The notes under the pieces were generated by a model. The model ran no database searches, had not been told where the DNA came from, and saw nothing but the letters and a program-made list of their open reading frames with translations. This document shows positions 28,468-38,591 of a stretch of DNA of 55,202 nucleotides, piece by piece. This DNA is from Gallionellaceae bacterium (lineage in GTDB: Bacteria > Pseudomonadota > Gammaproteobacteria > Burkholderiales > Gallionellaceae). Position 1 is the stretch's first letter, and every line of letters starts with the position of its first letter. Made by a program: the position numbers and the translations under genes. The stretch is from contig VFLG01000001.1 of assembly GCA_009885195.1 (NCBI GenBank), positions 1 through 55,202 on the forward strand. The letters are read 5' to 3'.

Positions 28468-28932
28468 CCCTGCCCGTGCGGCTATCTCGGCCACTTCAAC
28501 GGCAAATGCCGCTGTACGCCGGATCAGGTCGCACGTTATCGCGGCAAAATTTCCGGCCCGCTGCTGGATCGCATTGATATTCAAATCGAGGTTCCTGCCG
28601 TACCGCGCGAAGTTCTGCTCACGCAAGCGGATGGCGAAGCGAGCAGCAATATTCAAGCGCGTGTGGAAGCGGCGCGGCAACGGTCCTTGCAGCGCCAGAG
28701 CAAACCCAATGCCCAACTCACCGTGCCGGAAATAGATACGCTGTGCGCGCCGGACGCGCAAGGAGCAGCGCTGCTGCAGCAGGCCATCACCCGCTTCAGT
28801 TTATCTGCACGCGCTTATCACCGCGTGCTTAAGGTCGCGCGCAGCATTGCCGATCTGGCAGGCAGCGAAAATATTCTTACCGCGCATATCGCCGAGGCCG
28901 TGCAATACAGGCGGATGGACAGGAATAATTAG
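28468..28932 (+). pseudogene. Partial comM 3' duplicate
   Basis: RPCPCGYLGHFNGKCRCTPDQVARYRGKISGPLLDRIDIQIEVPAVP...SIADLAGSENILTAHIAEAVQYRRMDRNN; same length as 14905-15369 with no gaps; lacks the Walker motifs and N-terminal domain. Confidence 0.93.
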
Positions 28933-28980
28933 CATCTTCTGCGACATGATAAAATCGCGCTCTTTTTTGAGCCACAACTT

Positions 28981-31900
28981 ATGAACCGCACGCCACATCC
29001 CATTGAACAGCTATTGCAACGCCGCATCCTGATTCTGGATGGCGCGATGGGCACGATCATTCAGACCTATAAGCTGGACGAGGCCGCGTATCGCGGTGAG
29101 CGTTTTGCCCATCATCCGCACGATGTCAAAGGCAATAATGAATTGCTGGTGCTGACGCAACCGCACGTGATACAGGAAATTCACGAGCAATACCTGGCGG
29201 CGGGCGCGGACATTATCGAGACCAATACTTTCGGCGCGACTACCGTCGCCCAAGCCGACTACCATCTGGAAGCGCTGGCCTATGAGATGAATGTCGCTGG
29301 CGCGCGGTTGGCGCGCGCCGCCTGTGATAAATTCAGCACGGCGGACAGGCCGCGTTTTGTTGCCGGGGCGTTGGGGCCGACGCCGAAAACCGCTTCCATC
29401 TCGCCGGACGTGAACGACCCCGGCGCACGCAATGTCACGTTCGACCAGTTACAGCAGGCTTACTTCGATGCGGTGCGCGGGCTGGTGGAGGGTGGCGCAG
29501 ACCTGCTGCTGGTGGAAACCATTTTTGATACGCTCAATGCCAAGGCGGCGTTGTTCGCCATCGAGCGCTATTTCGATGAGCACCACACGCGCTTGCCGGT
29601 GATGATTTCCGGCACGGTGACCGATGCTTCCGGGCGCATCCTGTCTGGCCAGACAGTGGAAGCATTCTGGAATTCGGTGCGTCACGTCCAGCCGCTCACC
29701 ATCGGCCTGAATTGCGCGCTGGGCGCGGCGTTGATGCGGCAATACGTGGATGAATTGGCCAAGGTGTGCGATACCTATATTTGTGTCTATCCCAATGCTG
29801 GTTTGCCCAACCCGATGTCGGACACCGGCTTCGACGAAACACCGGAAATGACTTCCGGCTTCTTGCGCGAATTTGCGCAAAGCGGCTTGGTGAATATCGT
29901 CGGTGGTTGTTGTGGCACCACCCCCGCGCACATCAAGGCGATAGCCGATGCCGTGGCCGCTATCGCACCGCGCACTGTGCCGGTGATCGCGCCGCAGTTG
30001 CGCTTGTCCGGGCTGGAGCCATTCAATGTTGGCGACGATGCGTTGTTTGTGAACGTCGGCGAGCGCACCAATGTCACCGGCTCCAAGATGTTTGCGCGTT
30101 TGATTTTAAGCGGAGATTACAGCACTGCGGTCAACGTGGCGCGGCAGCAGGTGGAGAATGGCGCGCAGGTGATAGACGTCAACATGGACGAAGCGATGCT
30201 CGATTCGCAAGCGGCCATGGTGAAATATTTAAATCTGCTCGCCTCCGAGCCGGACATCTCGCGTGTGCCGCTGATGATTGATTCCTCCAAATGGACGGTG
30301 ATTGAAGCCGGGCTGAAATGTGTGCAGGGCAAGGCCATTGTCAATTCCATCAGCATGAAAGAAGGCGAGGCCGAGTTCATTAAATACGCCACGCTGGTGC
30401 GCCGCTACGGCGCAGCCGCCGTGGTGATGGCGTTTGATGAAAAAGGCCAGGCCGACACTTTTCAGCGCAAGATCGACATCTGCCAGCGCAGCTATGACAT
30501 TCTGGTCAATCAAGTCGGCTTTCCGCCGGAAGATATTATCTTTGATCCGAATATTTTCGCGATCGCCACCGGCATAGAAGAACACAACAACTACGCGGTG
30601 GACTTCATCGAAGCCACGGCTTGGATCAGAAAAAATCTTCCCTACGCCAAAATCAGTGGTGGTGTATCTAATGTGTCGTTCTCCTTCCGTGGCAACGAGC
30701 CGGTGCGCGAGGCGATCCACACGGTGTTCCTGTATCACGCCATTAAAGCCGGTATGACCATGGGCATAGTCAACGCCGGACAGCTTGGCGTGTATGAAGA
30801 AATTCCACGCGAGCTGCGCGATGCGGTGGAAGACGTGGTGCTGAATCGTCGCCCCGATGCCGGAGAACGATTGGTGGTACTGGCCGAAAATGTCAAAGGC
30901 GGCGGCAAGGTGCCGGTGGAAGATTTGGCCTGGCGTGCGGGCACGGTGCAGGAACGTCTCACCCACGCGCTGGTGCGCGGCATCACCACTTATATTGTGG
31001 AAGACACCGAAGAAGCGCGGCTGCAAGCCAAATTTCCGGTCGAAGTGATCGAAGGCCCGTTGATGGACGGCATGAATGTGGTTGGCGATTTATTCGGTGC
31101 AGGCAAAATGTTTTTGCCGCAAGTGGTGAAATCCGCGCGCGTGATGAAGCAGGCGGTGGCGCATCTGGTGCCGTATATCGAAGCGGAAAAAGCCCGCTCG
31201 GGCGACAGCAAAGCCAAAGGTAAAATCGTCATCGCCACGGTCAAGGGCGACGTGCATGACATCGGTAAAAACATCGTCACGGTGGTTTTACAGTGCAACA
31301 ATTTTGAAGTCATCAACATGGGCGTGATGGTACCGTGCCAGCAAATACTGGATATGGCGCGCAAGCAAAAGGCCGACATAATTGGTTTGTCTGGCCTGAT
31401 CACCCCTTCACTGGAAGAGATGGCGCATGTCGCGAAAGAGATGCAGCGGCAGGGGTTTACCCTGCCGTTGCTGATCGGCGGCGCGACCACTTCGCGCATT
31501 CATACCGCCGTAAAAATCGAGCCCAACTATCGCAATGGCCCGACTATTTATGTGACCGATGCCTCGCGCGCAGTTGGCGTGTGCAGCAATTTACTGAGCG
31601 CAACTTTGCGCGATGATTATGTGGCGGGTATCAAGGCCGAATATGGCAAGGCGCGCGAACAACACGCCAATAAAAAAGGCCAGGGTGCGCGTTATAGCCT
31701 GGCGGATGCGCGCGTGCATGGGCTGAAAACCGATTGGAAAAATGTCACTCCGCCCAAACCGTGGCTGATGGGCGTACACAAATTCGAGAGTTATCCGCTG
31801 GACAAAATAGCCGAATACATAGACTGGACGCCGTTCTTTCAGACCTGGGAGCTGGCCGGACGCTATCCAAAAATATTGAGCGACGCAGTGGTGGGCGAAG

Positions 31901-32673
31901 CCGCAACCAATTTATTTAAAGACGCGCAAGCGATGCTCAAGCGCATTATTGATGAGCAGTGGTTGGGCGCAAATGCCGTGTTCGGCTTGTTTCCTGCCAA
32001 CAGCATAAATAGTGATGACATCGAAATCTACACCGACGAATCGCGCAGTAAAATAGCCATGACTTGGCATAACTTGCGCCAGCAAATGGTCAAGCCGGAA
32101 GATAGACCGAACCTGTGCCTGGCCGATTTCATCGCGCCCAAGGACAGTGGCGTGGCCGACTATATTGGCGCATTCGCAGTGACCACTGGCATAGGCATAG
32201 ACGCGCGTGTGGCAGAGTTTGAAAAGAATCTCGACGATTACAACAGCATCATGCTCAAGGCTTTGGCCGACCGATTGGCGGAAGCCTTTGCCGAATTGCT
32301 ACATGCGCGGGTGCGCCGTGAATTCTGGGGCTACGCTGCGGATGAGTCATTGGACAACAGCGCGTTGATAGATGAAAAATATCGTGGCATCCGCCCCGCG
32401 CCCGGCTACCCTGCCTGCCCCGACCACACCGAAAAAGGGCCGCTGTTCGAGCTGTTGCAAGCATCGCTGAACGCGGGCATTATCCTTACCGAAAGCTTTG
32501 CTATGCTACCCACCGCAGCGGTCAGCGGTTTTTATTTCTCGCATCCACAATCGCAATATTTTGCCAGCGCGAAAGCAGATAAGGATCAAGTCGAGGATTA
32601 TGCTCGGCGCAAGGGGTGGAGCTTGGAAGAAACTGAGCGCTGGTTAGCGCCGGTGTTAAATTACGATAACTGA
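28981..32673 (+). CDS. metH: Cobalamin-dependent methionine synthase
   Basis: 1230 aa; [19 protein letters not shown] start; [10 protein letters not shown]; cobalamin motif [13 protein letters not shown]-terminal activation domain. Confidence 0.98.
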   Translation: MNRTPHPIEQLLQRRILILDGAMGTIIQTYKLDEAAYRGERFAHHPHDVKGNNELLVLTQPHVIQEIHEQYLAAGADIIETNTFGATTVAQADYHLEALAYEMNVAGARLARAACDKFSTADRPRFVAGALGPTPKTASISPDVNDPGARNVTFDQLQQAYFDAVRGLVEGGADLLLVETIFDTLNAKAALFAIERYFDEHHTRLPVMISGTVTDASGRILSGQTVEAFWNSVRHVQPLTIGLNCALGAALMRQYVDELAKVCDTYICVYPNAGLPNPMSDTGFDETPEMTSGFLREFAQSGLVNIVGGCCGTTPAHIKAIADAVAAIAPRTVPVIAPQLRLSGLEPFNVGDDALFVNVGERTNVTGSKMFARLILSGDYSTAVNVARQQVENGAQVIDVNMDEAMLDSQAAMVKYLNLLASEPDISRVPLMIDSSKWTVIEAGLKCVQGKAIVNSISMKEGEAEFIKYATLVRRYGAAAVVMAFDEKGQADTFQRKIDICQRSYDILVNQVGFPPEDIIFDPNIFAIATGIEEHNNYAVDFIEATAWIRKNLPYAKISGGVSNVSFSFRGNEPVREAIHTVFLYHAIKAGMTMGIVNAGQLGVYEEIPRELRDAVEDVVLNRRPDAGERLVVLAENVKGGGKVPVEDLAWRAGTVQERLTHALVRGITTYIVEDTEEARLQAKFPVEVIEGPLMDGMNVVGDLFGAGKMFLPQVVKSARVMKQAVAHLVPYIEAEKARSGDSKAKGKIVIATVKGDVHDIGKNIVTVVLQCNNFEVINMGVMVPCQQILDMARKQKADIIGLSGLITPSLEEMAHVAKEMQRQGFTLPLLIGGATTSRIHTAVKIEPNYRNGPTIYVTDASRAVGVCSNLLSATLRDDYVAGIKAEYGKAREQHANKKGQGARYSLADARVHGLKTDWKNVTPPKPWLMGVHKFESYPLDKIAEYIDWTPFFQTWELAGRYPKILSDAVVGEAATNLFKDAQAMLKRIIDEQWLGANAVFGLFPANSINSDDIEIYTDESRSKIAMTWHNLRQQMVKPEDRPNLCLADFIAPKDSGVADYIGAFAVTTGIGIDARVAEFEKNLDDYNSIMLKALADRLAEAFAELLHARVRREFWGYAADESLDNSALIDEKYRGIRPAPGYPACPDHTEKGPLFELLQASLNAGIILTESFAMLPTAAVSGFYFSHPQSQYFASAKADKDQVEDYARRKGWSLEETERWLAPVLNYDN

Positions 32674-32697
32674 GAATAAAACGCAGCGTAGAACCTT

Positions 32698-32818
32698 TCA
32701 CCACAGAGACACAGAGGCACAGAGAAAAGCTAAACCTTGGCTTGGGTGTGAGTGATAGGGTTTTCAAGCATTAGTTCTTGTTTTTGTTTCTCTCTGTGCC
32801 TCTGTGTCTCTGTGGTGA
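32698..32818. repeat. CACAGAGA-type inverted repeat element
   Basis: Perfect 28 bp inverted repeat tcaccacagagacacagaggcacagaga (32698-32725) / tctctgtgcctctgtgtctctgtggtga (32791-32818). Confidence 0.92.
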
Positions 32819-32836
32819 GATTTTTTAGGATTTTTA

Positions 32837-34201
32837 ATGCACATACATATCCTCGGTATCTGCGGCACCTTCATGGGTGGCATCGCCGTGCTGGCCAAAC
32901 AGGCTGGCCATCGCGTCACCGGCTGCGACGCGAATGTCTATCCGCCGATGAGCACGCAACTAGAAGCGCAAGGCATAGAACTGATCGAGGGCTTTGATCC
33001 GCAACAACTGTCACTCAATCCCGACATCTACGTCATCGGCAACGTCGTGTCGCGCGGCAATCCCTTGATGGAAGAAATTCTTAACCGTAATCTGCCTTAC
33101 ATTTCCGGGCCGCAGTGGCTGGCGCAAAATTTATTGCATGACAAATGGGTGCTGGCCGTCGCAGGCACCCACGGCAAGACCACCACCTCTGCCATGCTGG
33201 CGTGGATACTGGAATATGCCGGTCTGAATCCTGGCTTTTTGATCGGCGGCGTGCCGCAGAATTTTGGCATTTCCGCACGTTTGCCCTCACCCCAACCCTC
33301 TCCCGGAGGGAGAGGGGGTTATGAAGGATGCTTTTTCGTCATCGAAGCCGATGAATACGACACCGCCTTTTTCGATAAGCGTTCCAAGTTTGTCCATTAC
33401 CGCCCGCGTACCATCATTCTCAACAATCTGGAGTTCGACCACGCCGACATCTTTGCCGATCTTGCCGCCATCGAAACCCAATTCCACCACCTGCTGCGCA
33501 CCGTTCCGGGCAATGGGCTGGTGGTTAGCAACGGACGCGAAGATTCATTGCAGCGTGTTATTCAGCGCGGCTGCTGGACGCCAGTGGAAAAATTCGGCAG
33601 TGATGACGGCTGGAACATTGATGACAACAATCGCGTGGCCCTGAACGGAAAAATGCAAGGCACGCTGCAATGGGACTTGATGGGCGAACATAACCGCATG
33701 AACGCGCTGGCCGCGCTGGCCGCCGCACGTCACGTCGGCGTCCCGGTTGCGCAGGGCTTGGCCGCACTGACCGAATTCAAAAATGTGAAGCGCCGCATGG
33801 AAGTGCGCGGAACAATCAATGGCATTACCGTGTACGACGACTTCGCCCACCACCCCACCGCCATCGCCACCACGGTTGAAGGGCTGCGGCGCAAGGTCGG
33901 CCAGGCGCGCATACTCGCGGTGCTGGAGCCGCGCTCCAACACCATGAAGCTGGGCGTGATGAAAGCCGCCCTGCCCGCCAGCCTCAAGGATGCGGATGCG
34001 GTGTTCTGCTACAGCGCCAATCTGGGTTGGGATGCGGGCGCGGCGCTGTCTACACTGGGAAGCAAAGCCACTGTAAAAAGCGATCTGAACGAATTGATAG
34101 CAGCGATTGCTGCTGCGGCGCAACCCGGCGATCAGATATTAGTGATGAGCAATGGTGGGTTTGGTGGCATACACGAGAAATTGTTGCAACGTTTGGCGTA
34201 G
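32837..34201 (+). CDS. mpl: UDP-MurNAc:L-Ala-gamma-D-Glu-meso-DAP ligase, with in-frame palindrome insertion
   Basis: MHIHILGICGTFMGGIAVLAKQAGHRVTGCDANVYPPMSTQLE; GTHGKTTTSAMLAWILE; FFVIEADEYDTAFFDKRSKFVHYRPRTIILNNLEFDHADIF. Confidence 0.96.
   Translation: MHIHILGICGTFMGGIAVLAKQAGHRVTGCDANVYPPMSTQLEAQGIELIEGFDPQQLSLNPDIYVIGNVVSRGNPLMEEILNRNLPYISGPQWLAQNLLHDKWVLAVAGTHGKTTTSAMLAWILEYAGLNPGFLIGGVPQNFGISARLPSPQPSPGGRGGYEGCFFVIEADEYDTAFFDKRSKFVHYRPRTIILNNLEFDHADIFADLAAIETQFHHLLRTVPGNGLVVSNGREDSLQRVIQRGCWTPVEKFGSDDGWNIDDNNRVALNGKMQGTLQWDLMGEHNRMNALAALAAARHVGVPVAQGLAALTEFKNVKRRMEVRGTINGITVYDDFAHHPTAIATTVEGLRRKVGQARILAVLEPRSNTMKLGVMKAALPASLKDADAVFCYSANLGWDAGAALSTLGSKATVKSDLNELIAAIAAAAQPGDQILVMSNGGFGGIHEKLLQRLA
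33284..33327. repeat. CCCTCTCCC-type palindromic element inside mpl
   Basis: ccctcaccccaaccctctcccggagggagagggggttatgaagg, in frame. Confidence 0.85.
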
Positions 34202-34214
34202 GTCGCTTCAAATT

Positions 34215-34499
34215 TCAGGCAAGCCTGGCGCGCAATTCTTCATAGACATCATCTCTTGATGCGACCGACAAAATGGTCAGCAGACGCTTCGCATCGTTGA
34301 CGTGGTAGATGAGGCGAAACTGCGGCGTGGTGATTTTGATCTTGTAACAATCGGGTAATTCACGTAGCGCATCTTTCACCACGCGCGGGTGCTTGAGCCG
34401 TTCTTTGGCGAGCTTTTCCTTGAAATGGCGCTTGATGCTGCCATCCAGCTTCGCCCATTCCTTCTCGGCATCGGGATGGATGGCAAGTTCATAAATCAT
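34215..34499 (-). CDS. RelE/ParE-family toxin
   Basis: MIYELAIHPDAEKEWAKLDGSIKRHFKEKLAKERLKHPRV...DCYKIKITTPQFRLIYHVND fold signature. Confidence 0.88.
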   Translation of the reverse strand: MIYELAIHPDAEKEWAKLDGSIKRHFKEKLAKERLKHPRVVKDALRELPDCYKIKITTPQFRLIYHVNDAKRLLTILSVASRDDVYEELRARLA

Positions 34500-34746
34500 C
34501 CAGCTTAACCTTGCGTGCCTTATTTAGCGTGGAGATGCGCGTCTTCGCACGATTCTCGGCGATGCGGTCGGCGATGGAATCCAGCATGGCCTCCATCATC
34601 TTGGGCGAGATGATATAGCCCGCAGGTTTGTTGTGATTGAGGATGGCGACCGCCTGGTCTTCATCTTCCGCACGTTTAAGGATGCGCGTGGGTGACTCGC
34701 GCAACTCGGTAACACCGATGGTGATTCCAGCATGAATAGCGTTCAT
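34489..34746 (-). CDS. Phd/YefM-family antitoxin
   Basis: GVTELRESPTRILKRAEDEDQAVAILNHNKPAGYIISPKMMEAML; overlaps and precedes the toxin. Confidence 0.85.
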   Translation of the reverse strand: MNAIHAGITIGVTELRESPTRILKRAEDEDQAVAILNHNKPAGYIISPKMMEAMLDSIADRIAENRAKTRISTLNKARKVKLDDL

Positions 34747-34885
34747 AATTTTGTCCTTAAAAATGTACGTTGCCAGTATGAGGGGTTATGCTGTGTGGGT
34801 CAACCGGCTGCCGGGCTAAACCCCATTAAGTGTGTTGACAGCACTAACACCATCCTAATATGATGGAACACAACAAGGGGAACAC

Positions 34886-36940
34886 ATGTTTCGACTACTA
34901 CGCTATTTTTCTATCACCAGTTTGATCTTGATGGTACTGGCGACAATCGCCCTCGGCACGCTCCATCGGCTGTTGGAGAAAAACGATCTGCTTGAATTTG
35001 GCAAGAACCACAGCGTTGCGCTGACACAGACTTTTGCAAACGTCATCTGGCCGCAGTTCCGCAGCTTCGCCGACACAGCAAGGCGGCTCGACGCCGATGC
35101 CCTGCGCCGCCATCCCGACATTGCCAAGCTGAACCAAAGCGTACGTGAGTTGACGCGCAATACCCATTTGCTCAAGTTGAATATTTTTCAACTGGACGGA
35201 CGCACGCTGTTTTCGACAGATGCCACGCAGATCGGCAATGACGAGAGCCGCAATGCCGGCTTTCTCTCTGCACGCCAGGGACAGGCGATGAGCATACTCA
35301 CCCATCGCGACATGTTCAGCACCCCGGATGGGGAGATCGCGAACCGCGATGTGCTGAAGAGCTATGTCGCGCTGAGACCAAGCGCAGACGCACCCATCGA
35401 AGGCATATTGGAGATGCATACCGATGTCACAGACGCGCTGGCGAGCTCCGAAAGGCGACAACGCCTCGTCACCCTGAGCGTGATTGCGGCGTTGGCCGTG
35501 CTCTACGCCATCTTTTTCTTCATCGTAAAATACGCCGATGGCGTCATCAGGAGGCAATATGAGCAGCAACGCCTCGCCGATCAAAGCCTCCAGCATATGA
35601 GCACGCATGACGCATTGACCAACTTGCCCAACCGCGCGCTGCTGCTGGATCGGATCAATCAATCGCTGATATCGGCGAAGCGCCGCAATAATCTGGTTGC
35701 TGTGGCTTATATCGATATTGACAATTTCAAGAACATCAACGATTCCCTGGGCCACCACGTCGGTGACGAGGTACTGAAGATTGCGGCGCAACGTATGTTA
35801 CAAATCCTGCGCAAAGGAGACACCGTTGCCCGCCTCGGCGGCGATGAATTCGTCATCACCTTGCCAGACATCAACTCCAGCGCAGACGCACTCCAGATTA
35901 CCAAAAAAGTGCTCGATGCCATAGCCCTGCCCATCGAGGCAGACGGTCACGATCTTCACCTCACGGCCAGCATCGGCATCGCCCTGTATCCAGAGCACGG
36001 GCAGGATGTCGCGACGCTGATGCGCAACGCCGACATAGCGATGTACAGCGCCAAGCATTTCGGTCGCAACAGGCATCAGATGTTCATCGAGCACATGGGC
36101 GTGCAGGTACAGCAGCGGGTGAAAATAGAAAACGATATGCGGCGCGCCCTCGAGAACAAGGAATTCGTACTCTATTACCAGCCTATCATTAACCTGAAGT
36201 CAGGCGCGATCATTGGTGCCGAAGCGCTGCTGCGCTGGCCGAATGCGCATGGTGACTGGCTTGAGCCGGCGAAATTTATCCCCATAGCCGAAGAATGCGG
36301 CCTCATCGTGCCGCTCAGCGAATGGGTGCTCGGCGAGGCTTGCGCCCAGTTGCAAATGTGGCGAAGTAACGGGCTTAAGCTGGACGATTTCACCATGTCG
36401 GTCAATCTGTCGCCGCACGATTTCACGATGGCAGTTAACCTGTCGCCACGCCATTTCGCAACGGCGGGTCTGGCAGCAATAGTGGCCGGCGTGATCGAAC
36501 AGTCAAAAATCGATCCGAGATGGCTGCACCTCGAGATCACGGAAGGCTTGTTGATGAACATGGACGAGTCCGTTAGCAGCAATTTCGAGTCTCTCCATCA
36601 ACTCGGCATCAAGCTCTCACTCGACGATTTCGGCACCGGCTATTCGAGTCTCGGGTATCTGAGGCGCTTCGCTATCCACCTGCTCAAGATTGATCGTTCG
36701 TTCATCCGTGACCTGCCCGACAATGCCGATAATGTGGCGATCGTGACGGCAATCAGCGCGCTGGCGAATAGTCTCGGCATGACGGTGATCGCGGAAGGCA
36801 TAGAGACCGAGGCACAACTCGCATTGCTAAAACAGCTCGGCTGCCACCATGCACAGGGCTTTTTGTTCAGCCATCCGATACCGTCCGCAGAGTTTTTGTC
36901 ACTGGCATTGGAGCGGCGCGATATGCGCGTCACGACTTAG
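34886..36940 (+). CDS. Membrane-anchored GGDEF-EAL cyclic-di-GMP protein
   Basis: TM helices flanking a sensor region; THDALTNLPNRALLLDRI...RLGGDEFVI; EALLRW; LDDFGTGYSSLGYLRRF. Confidence 0.95.
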   Translation: MFRLLRYFSITSLILMVLATIALGTLHRLLEKNDLLEFGKNHSVALTQTFANVIWPQFRSFADTARRLDADALRRHPDIAKLNQSVRELTRNTHLLKLNIFQLDGRTLFSTDATQIGNDESRNAGFLSARQGQAMSILTHRDMFSTPDGEIANRDVLKSYVALRPSADAPIEGILEMHTDVTDALASSERRQRLVTLSVIAALAVLYAIFFFIVKYADGVIRRQYEQQRLADQSLQHMSTHDALTNLPNRALLLDRINQSLISAKRRNNLVAVAYIDIDNFKNINDSLGHHVGDEVLKIAAQRMLQILRKGDTVARLGGDEFVITLPDINSSADALQITKKVLDAIALPIEADGHDLHLTASIGIALYPEHGQDVATLMRNADIAMYSAKHFGRNRHQMFIEHMGVQVQQRVKIENDMRRALENKEFVLYYQPIINLKSGAIIGAEALLRWPNAHGDWLEPAKFIPIAEECGLIVPLSEWVLGEACAQLQMWRSNGLKLDDFTMSVNLSPHDFTMAVNLSPRHFATAGLAAIVAGVIEQSKIDPRWLHLEITEGLLMNMDESVSSNFESLHQLGIKLSLDDFGTGYSSLGYLRRFAIHLLKIDRSFIRDLPDNADNVAIVTAISALANSLGMTVIAEGIETEAQLALLKQLGCHHAQGFLFSHPIPSAEFLSLALERRDMRVTT

Positions 36941-37122
36941 TCGCCGCACTGCACCGGGCGCGCCTTGCATTTTCCGCAGTAAGCGGCCGCTTGTTACATT
37001 GTTCCCCGTCGGATTGCTGTCTCTGGAAGAGGCTTTTCCTGCATACACGGATGTGCAGCGTGTGCGCTACGCGGGGGATTTTGCTTTGAATCTCGGGCAG
37101 CTTATAACCTTGCCCGATACGA

Positions 37123-37317
37123 CTATCTCGCATCAAAAGAATCGTTACGCGCCCCCAACCTGCTCGCCAGCTCACGCCCTATCGTTTCGCCTAGCAAGAC
37201 AGGATCCGCATTCCCTATTTGGCGCATCGCTTCGCCCCATGCGCCTTTGATGACGAAGCTGTCCGGGAATGTCTGGATTCGTTTTGCCTCGCACACCGTA
37301 AAGTAGCTGACTGTTAG
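37123..37317 (-). pseudogene. C-terminal remnant of a C5-cytosine DNA methyltransferase
   Basis: LTVSYFTVCEAKRIQTFPDSFVIKGAWGEAMRQIGNADPVLLGETIGRELASRLGA matches the motif IX/X pattern (TVREAARIQTFPD...RQIGNAVP); no N-terminal catalytic motifs. Confidence 0.8.
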
Positions 37318-38591
37318 CCCTGATAGATGATCTGTCCATTTATTAGGGTGTAGCAGACCTTCCCCTTTAATTGCATACCAAGAAAGGGCGTATTTTTCCC
37401 CTGACTTCTCAGTGCTGCGGGCTCCACTTTCCAGTACAGATCCGGGTCGAATATACACACGTCGGCAACGGCCCCGATGGTCAGGTGTCCTGCGTTCAGA
37501 CCCAGGATGCGTGCAGGTTGTTGTGTCACCTTGGACAGAGCGTTAGATAGTGCATGTCCGTCCTGTTCGGCCCATTTGAGCGCCAGCGGCAACAGCAATT
37601 CCAGACCTGTTGCGCCCGCTTCCGCCTCGGCAAAAGGCAATTGTTTGGCATCGTCATCTACCGGCGAATGGTTGGAACATATTGCATCTATCGTTCCGTC
37701 GAGCAATGCTGCGCGAAGTGCATCGCGGTCGCGCAGACTGCGCAACGGGGGTATCAGGTGACAATTGGAATCGAAGTAACCGATGTCTATTTCAGACAGG
37801 TGGATGTGGTTCATCGACACATCACAGGTCAGCGGCAATCCCTGCTGTTTGGCGGCGCGCACCATCGCCACGCCTTCCGCGCTGGAAATACGGCAAATGT
37901 GCAAACGCACGCCGGTCTCGCGCGCCAGTTGCAGCATGGTAGATAGCGCGATGGTTTCGGCACATGCCGGGATGGCGGGCAAACCTAAACGCGTTGCCAC
38001 TTCGCCATCGTGCGCCACGCCGTCGCGCGCCAAGAAGCTGTCCTGCGGGCGCAGCCAGACGCTGAAGCCAAAGGTGGCGGCGTACTGCATCGCGCGCATC
38101 AACACGCGGGTATCGGTCAGCGGTGCGTCGGCCTGACTGAATGCGATGCACCCAGCATCGGCCAGTTCCGCCATCTCGGTCAGTTCCGCCCCTTTCAGAC
38201 CGTAAGTTAAAGCCCCTACCGGATAAACGCGCGCCTGATTCAGTTCGCGCGCGCGATGCTTGAGCATCTCCACCAGCCCCGGCTCATCCAGCGGCGGATC
38301 GGTGTCCGGCGGACAGGCCAGTGTAGTGATGCCGCCTGCCACTGCGGCATCCATTTCGGACTCCAGTGTGGCTTTATATTCGTAACCCGGCTCGCGCAAG
38401 CGCGCCGCCAAGTCTATCAGCCCGGGAGCCACCACCAATCCGCTGGCATCAATAATTTTGTCCGCGACAAACCCTTTCGATGCTGTTCCAATCGCCGCGA
38501 TTTTGCCCGCCGCGATGAATACATCGTGCAGCGCATCCATGTTGTTTTTCGGGTCTATCAGGCGTCCGTTTTTGATCTGAATGTTCATCAT
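37314..38591 (-). CDS. pyrX: Dihydroorotase-like protein, probably non-catalytic PyrC'/PyrX
   Basis: Dihydroorotase family sequence next to pyrB, but the first metal motif reads DLAARLREPG rather than DxHxHLRxPG. Confidence 0.85.
   Translation of the reverse strand: MMNIQIKNGRLIDPKNNMDALHDVFIAAGKIAAIGTASKGFVADKIIDASGLVVAPGLIDLAARLREPGYEYKATLESEMDAAVAGGITTLACPPDTDPPLDEPGLVEMLKHRARELNQARVYPVGALTYGLKGAELTEMAELADAGCIAFSQADAPLTDTRVLMRAMQYAATFGFSVWLRPQDSFLARDGVAHDGEVATRLGLPAIPACAETIALSTMLQLARETGVRLHICRISSAEGVAMVRAAKQQGLPLTCDVSMNHIHLSEIDIGYFDSNCHLIPPLRSLRDRDALRAALLDGTIDAICSNHSPVDDDAKQLPFAEAEAGATGLELLLPLALKWAEQDGHALSNALSKVTQQPARILGLNAGHLTIGAVADVCIFDPDLYWKVEPAALRSQGKNTPFLGMQLKGKVCYTLINGQIIYQG

Noticed and set aside
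32698-32818. CRISPR-like spaced repeats
   Set aside because: Only two arms in inverted orientation; not a direct-repeat array. No cas genes in the window.
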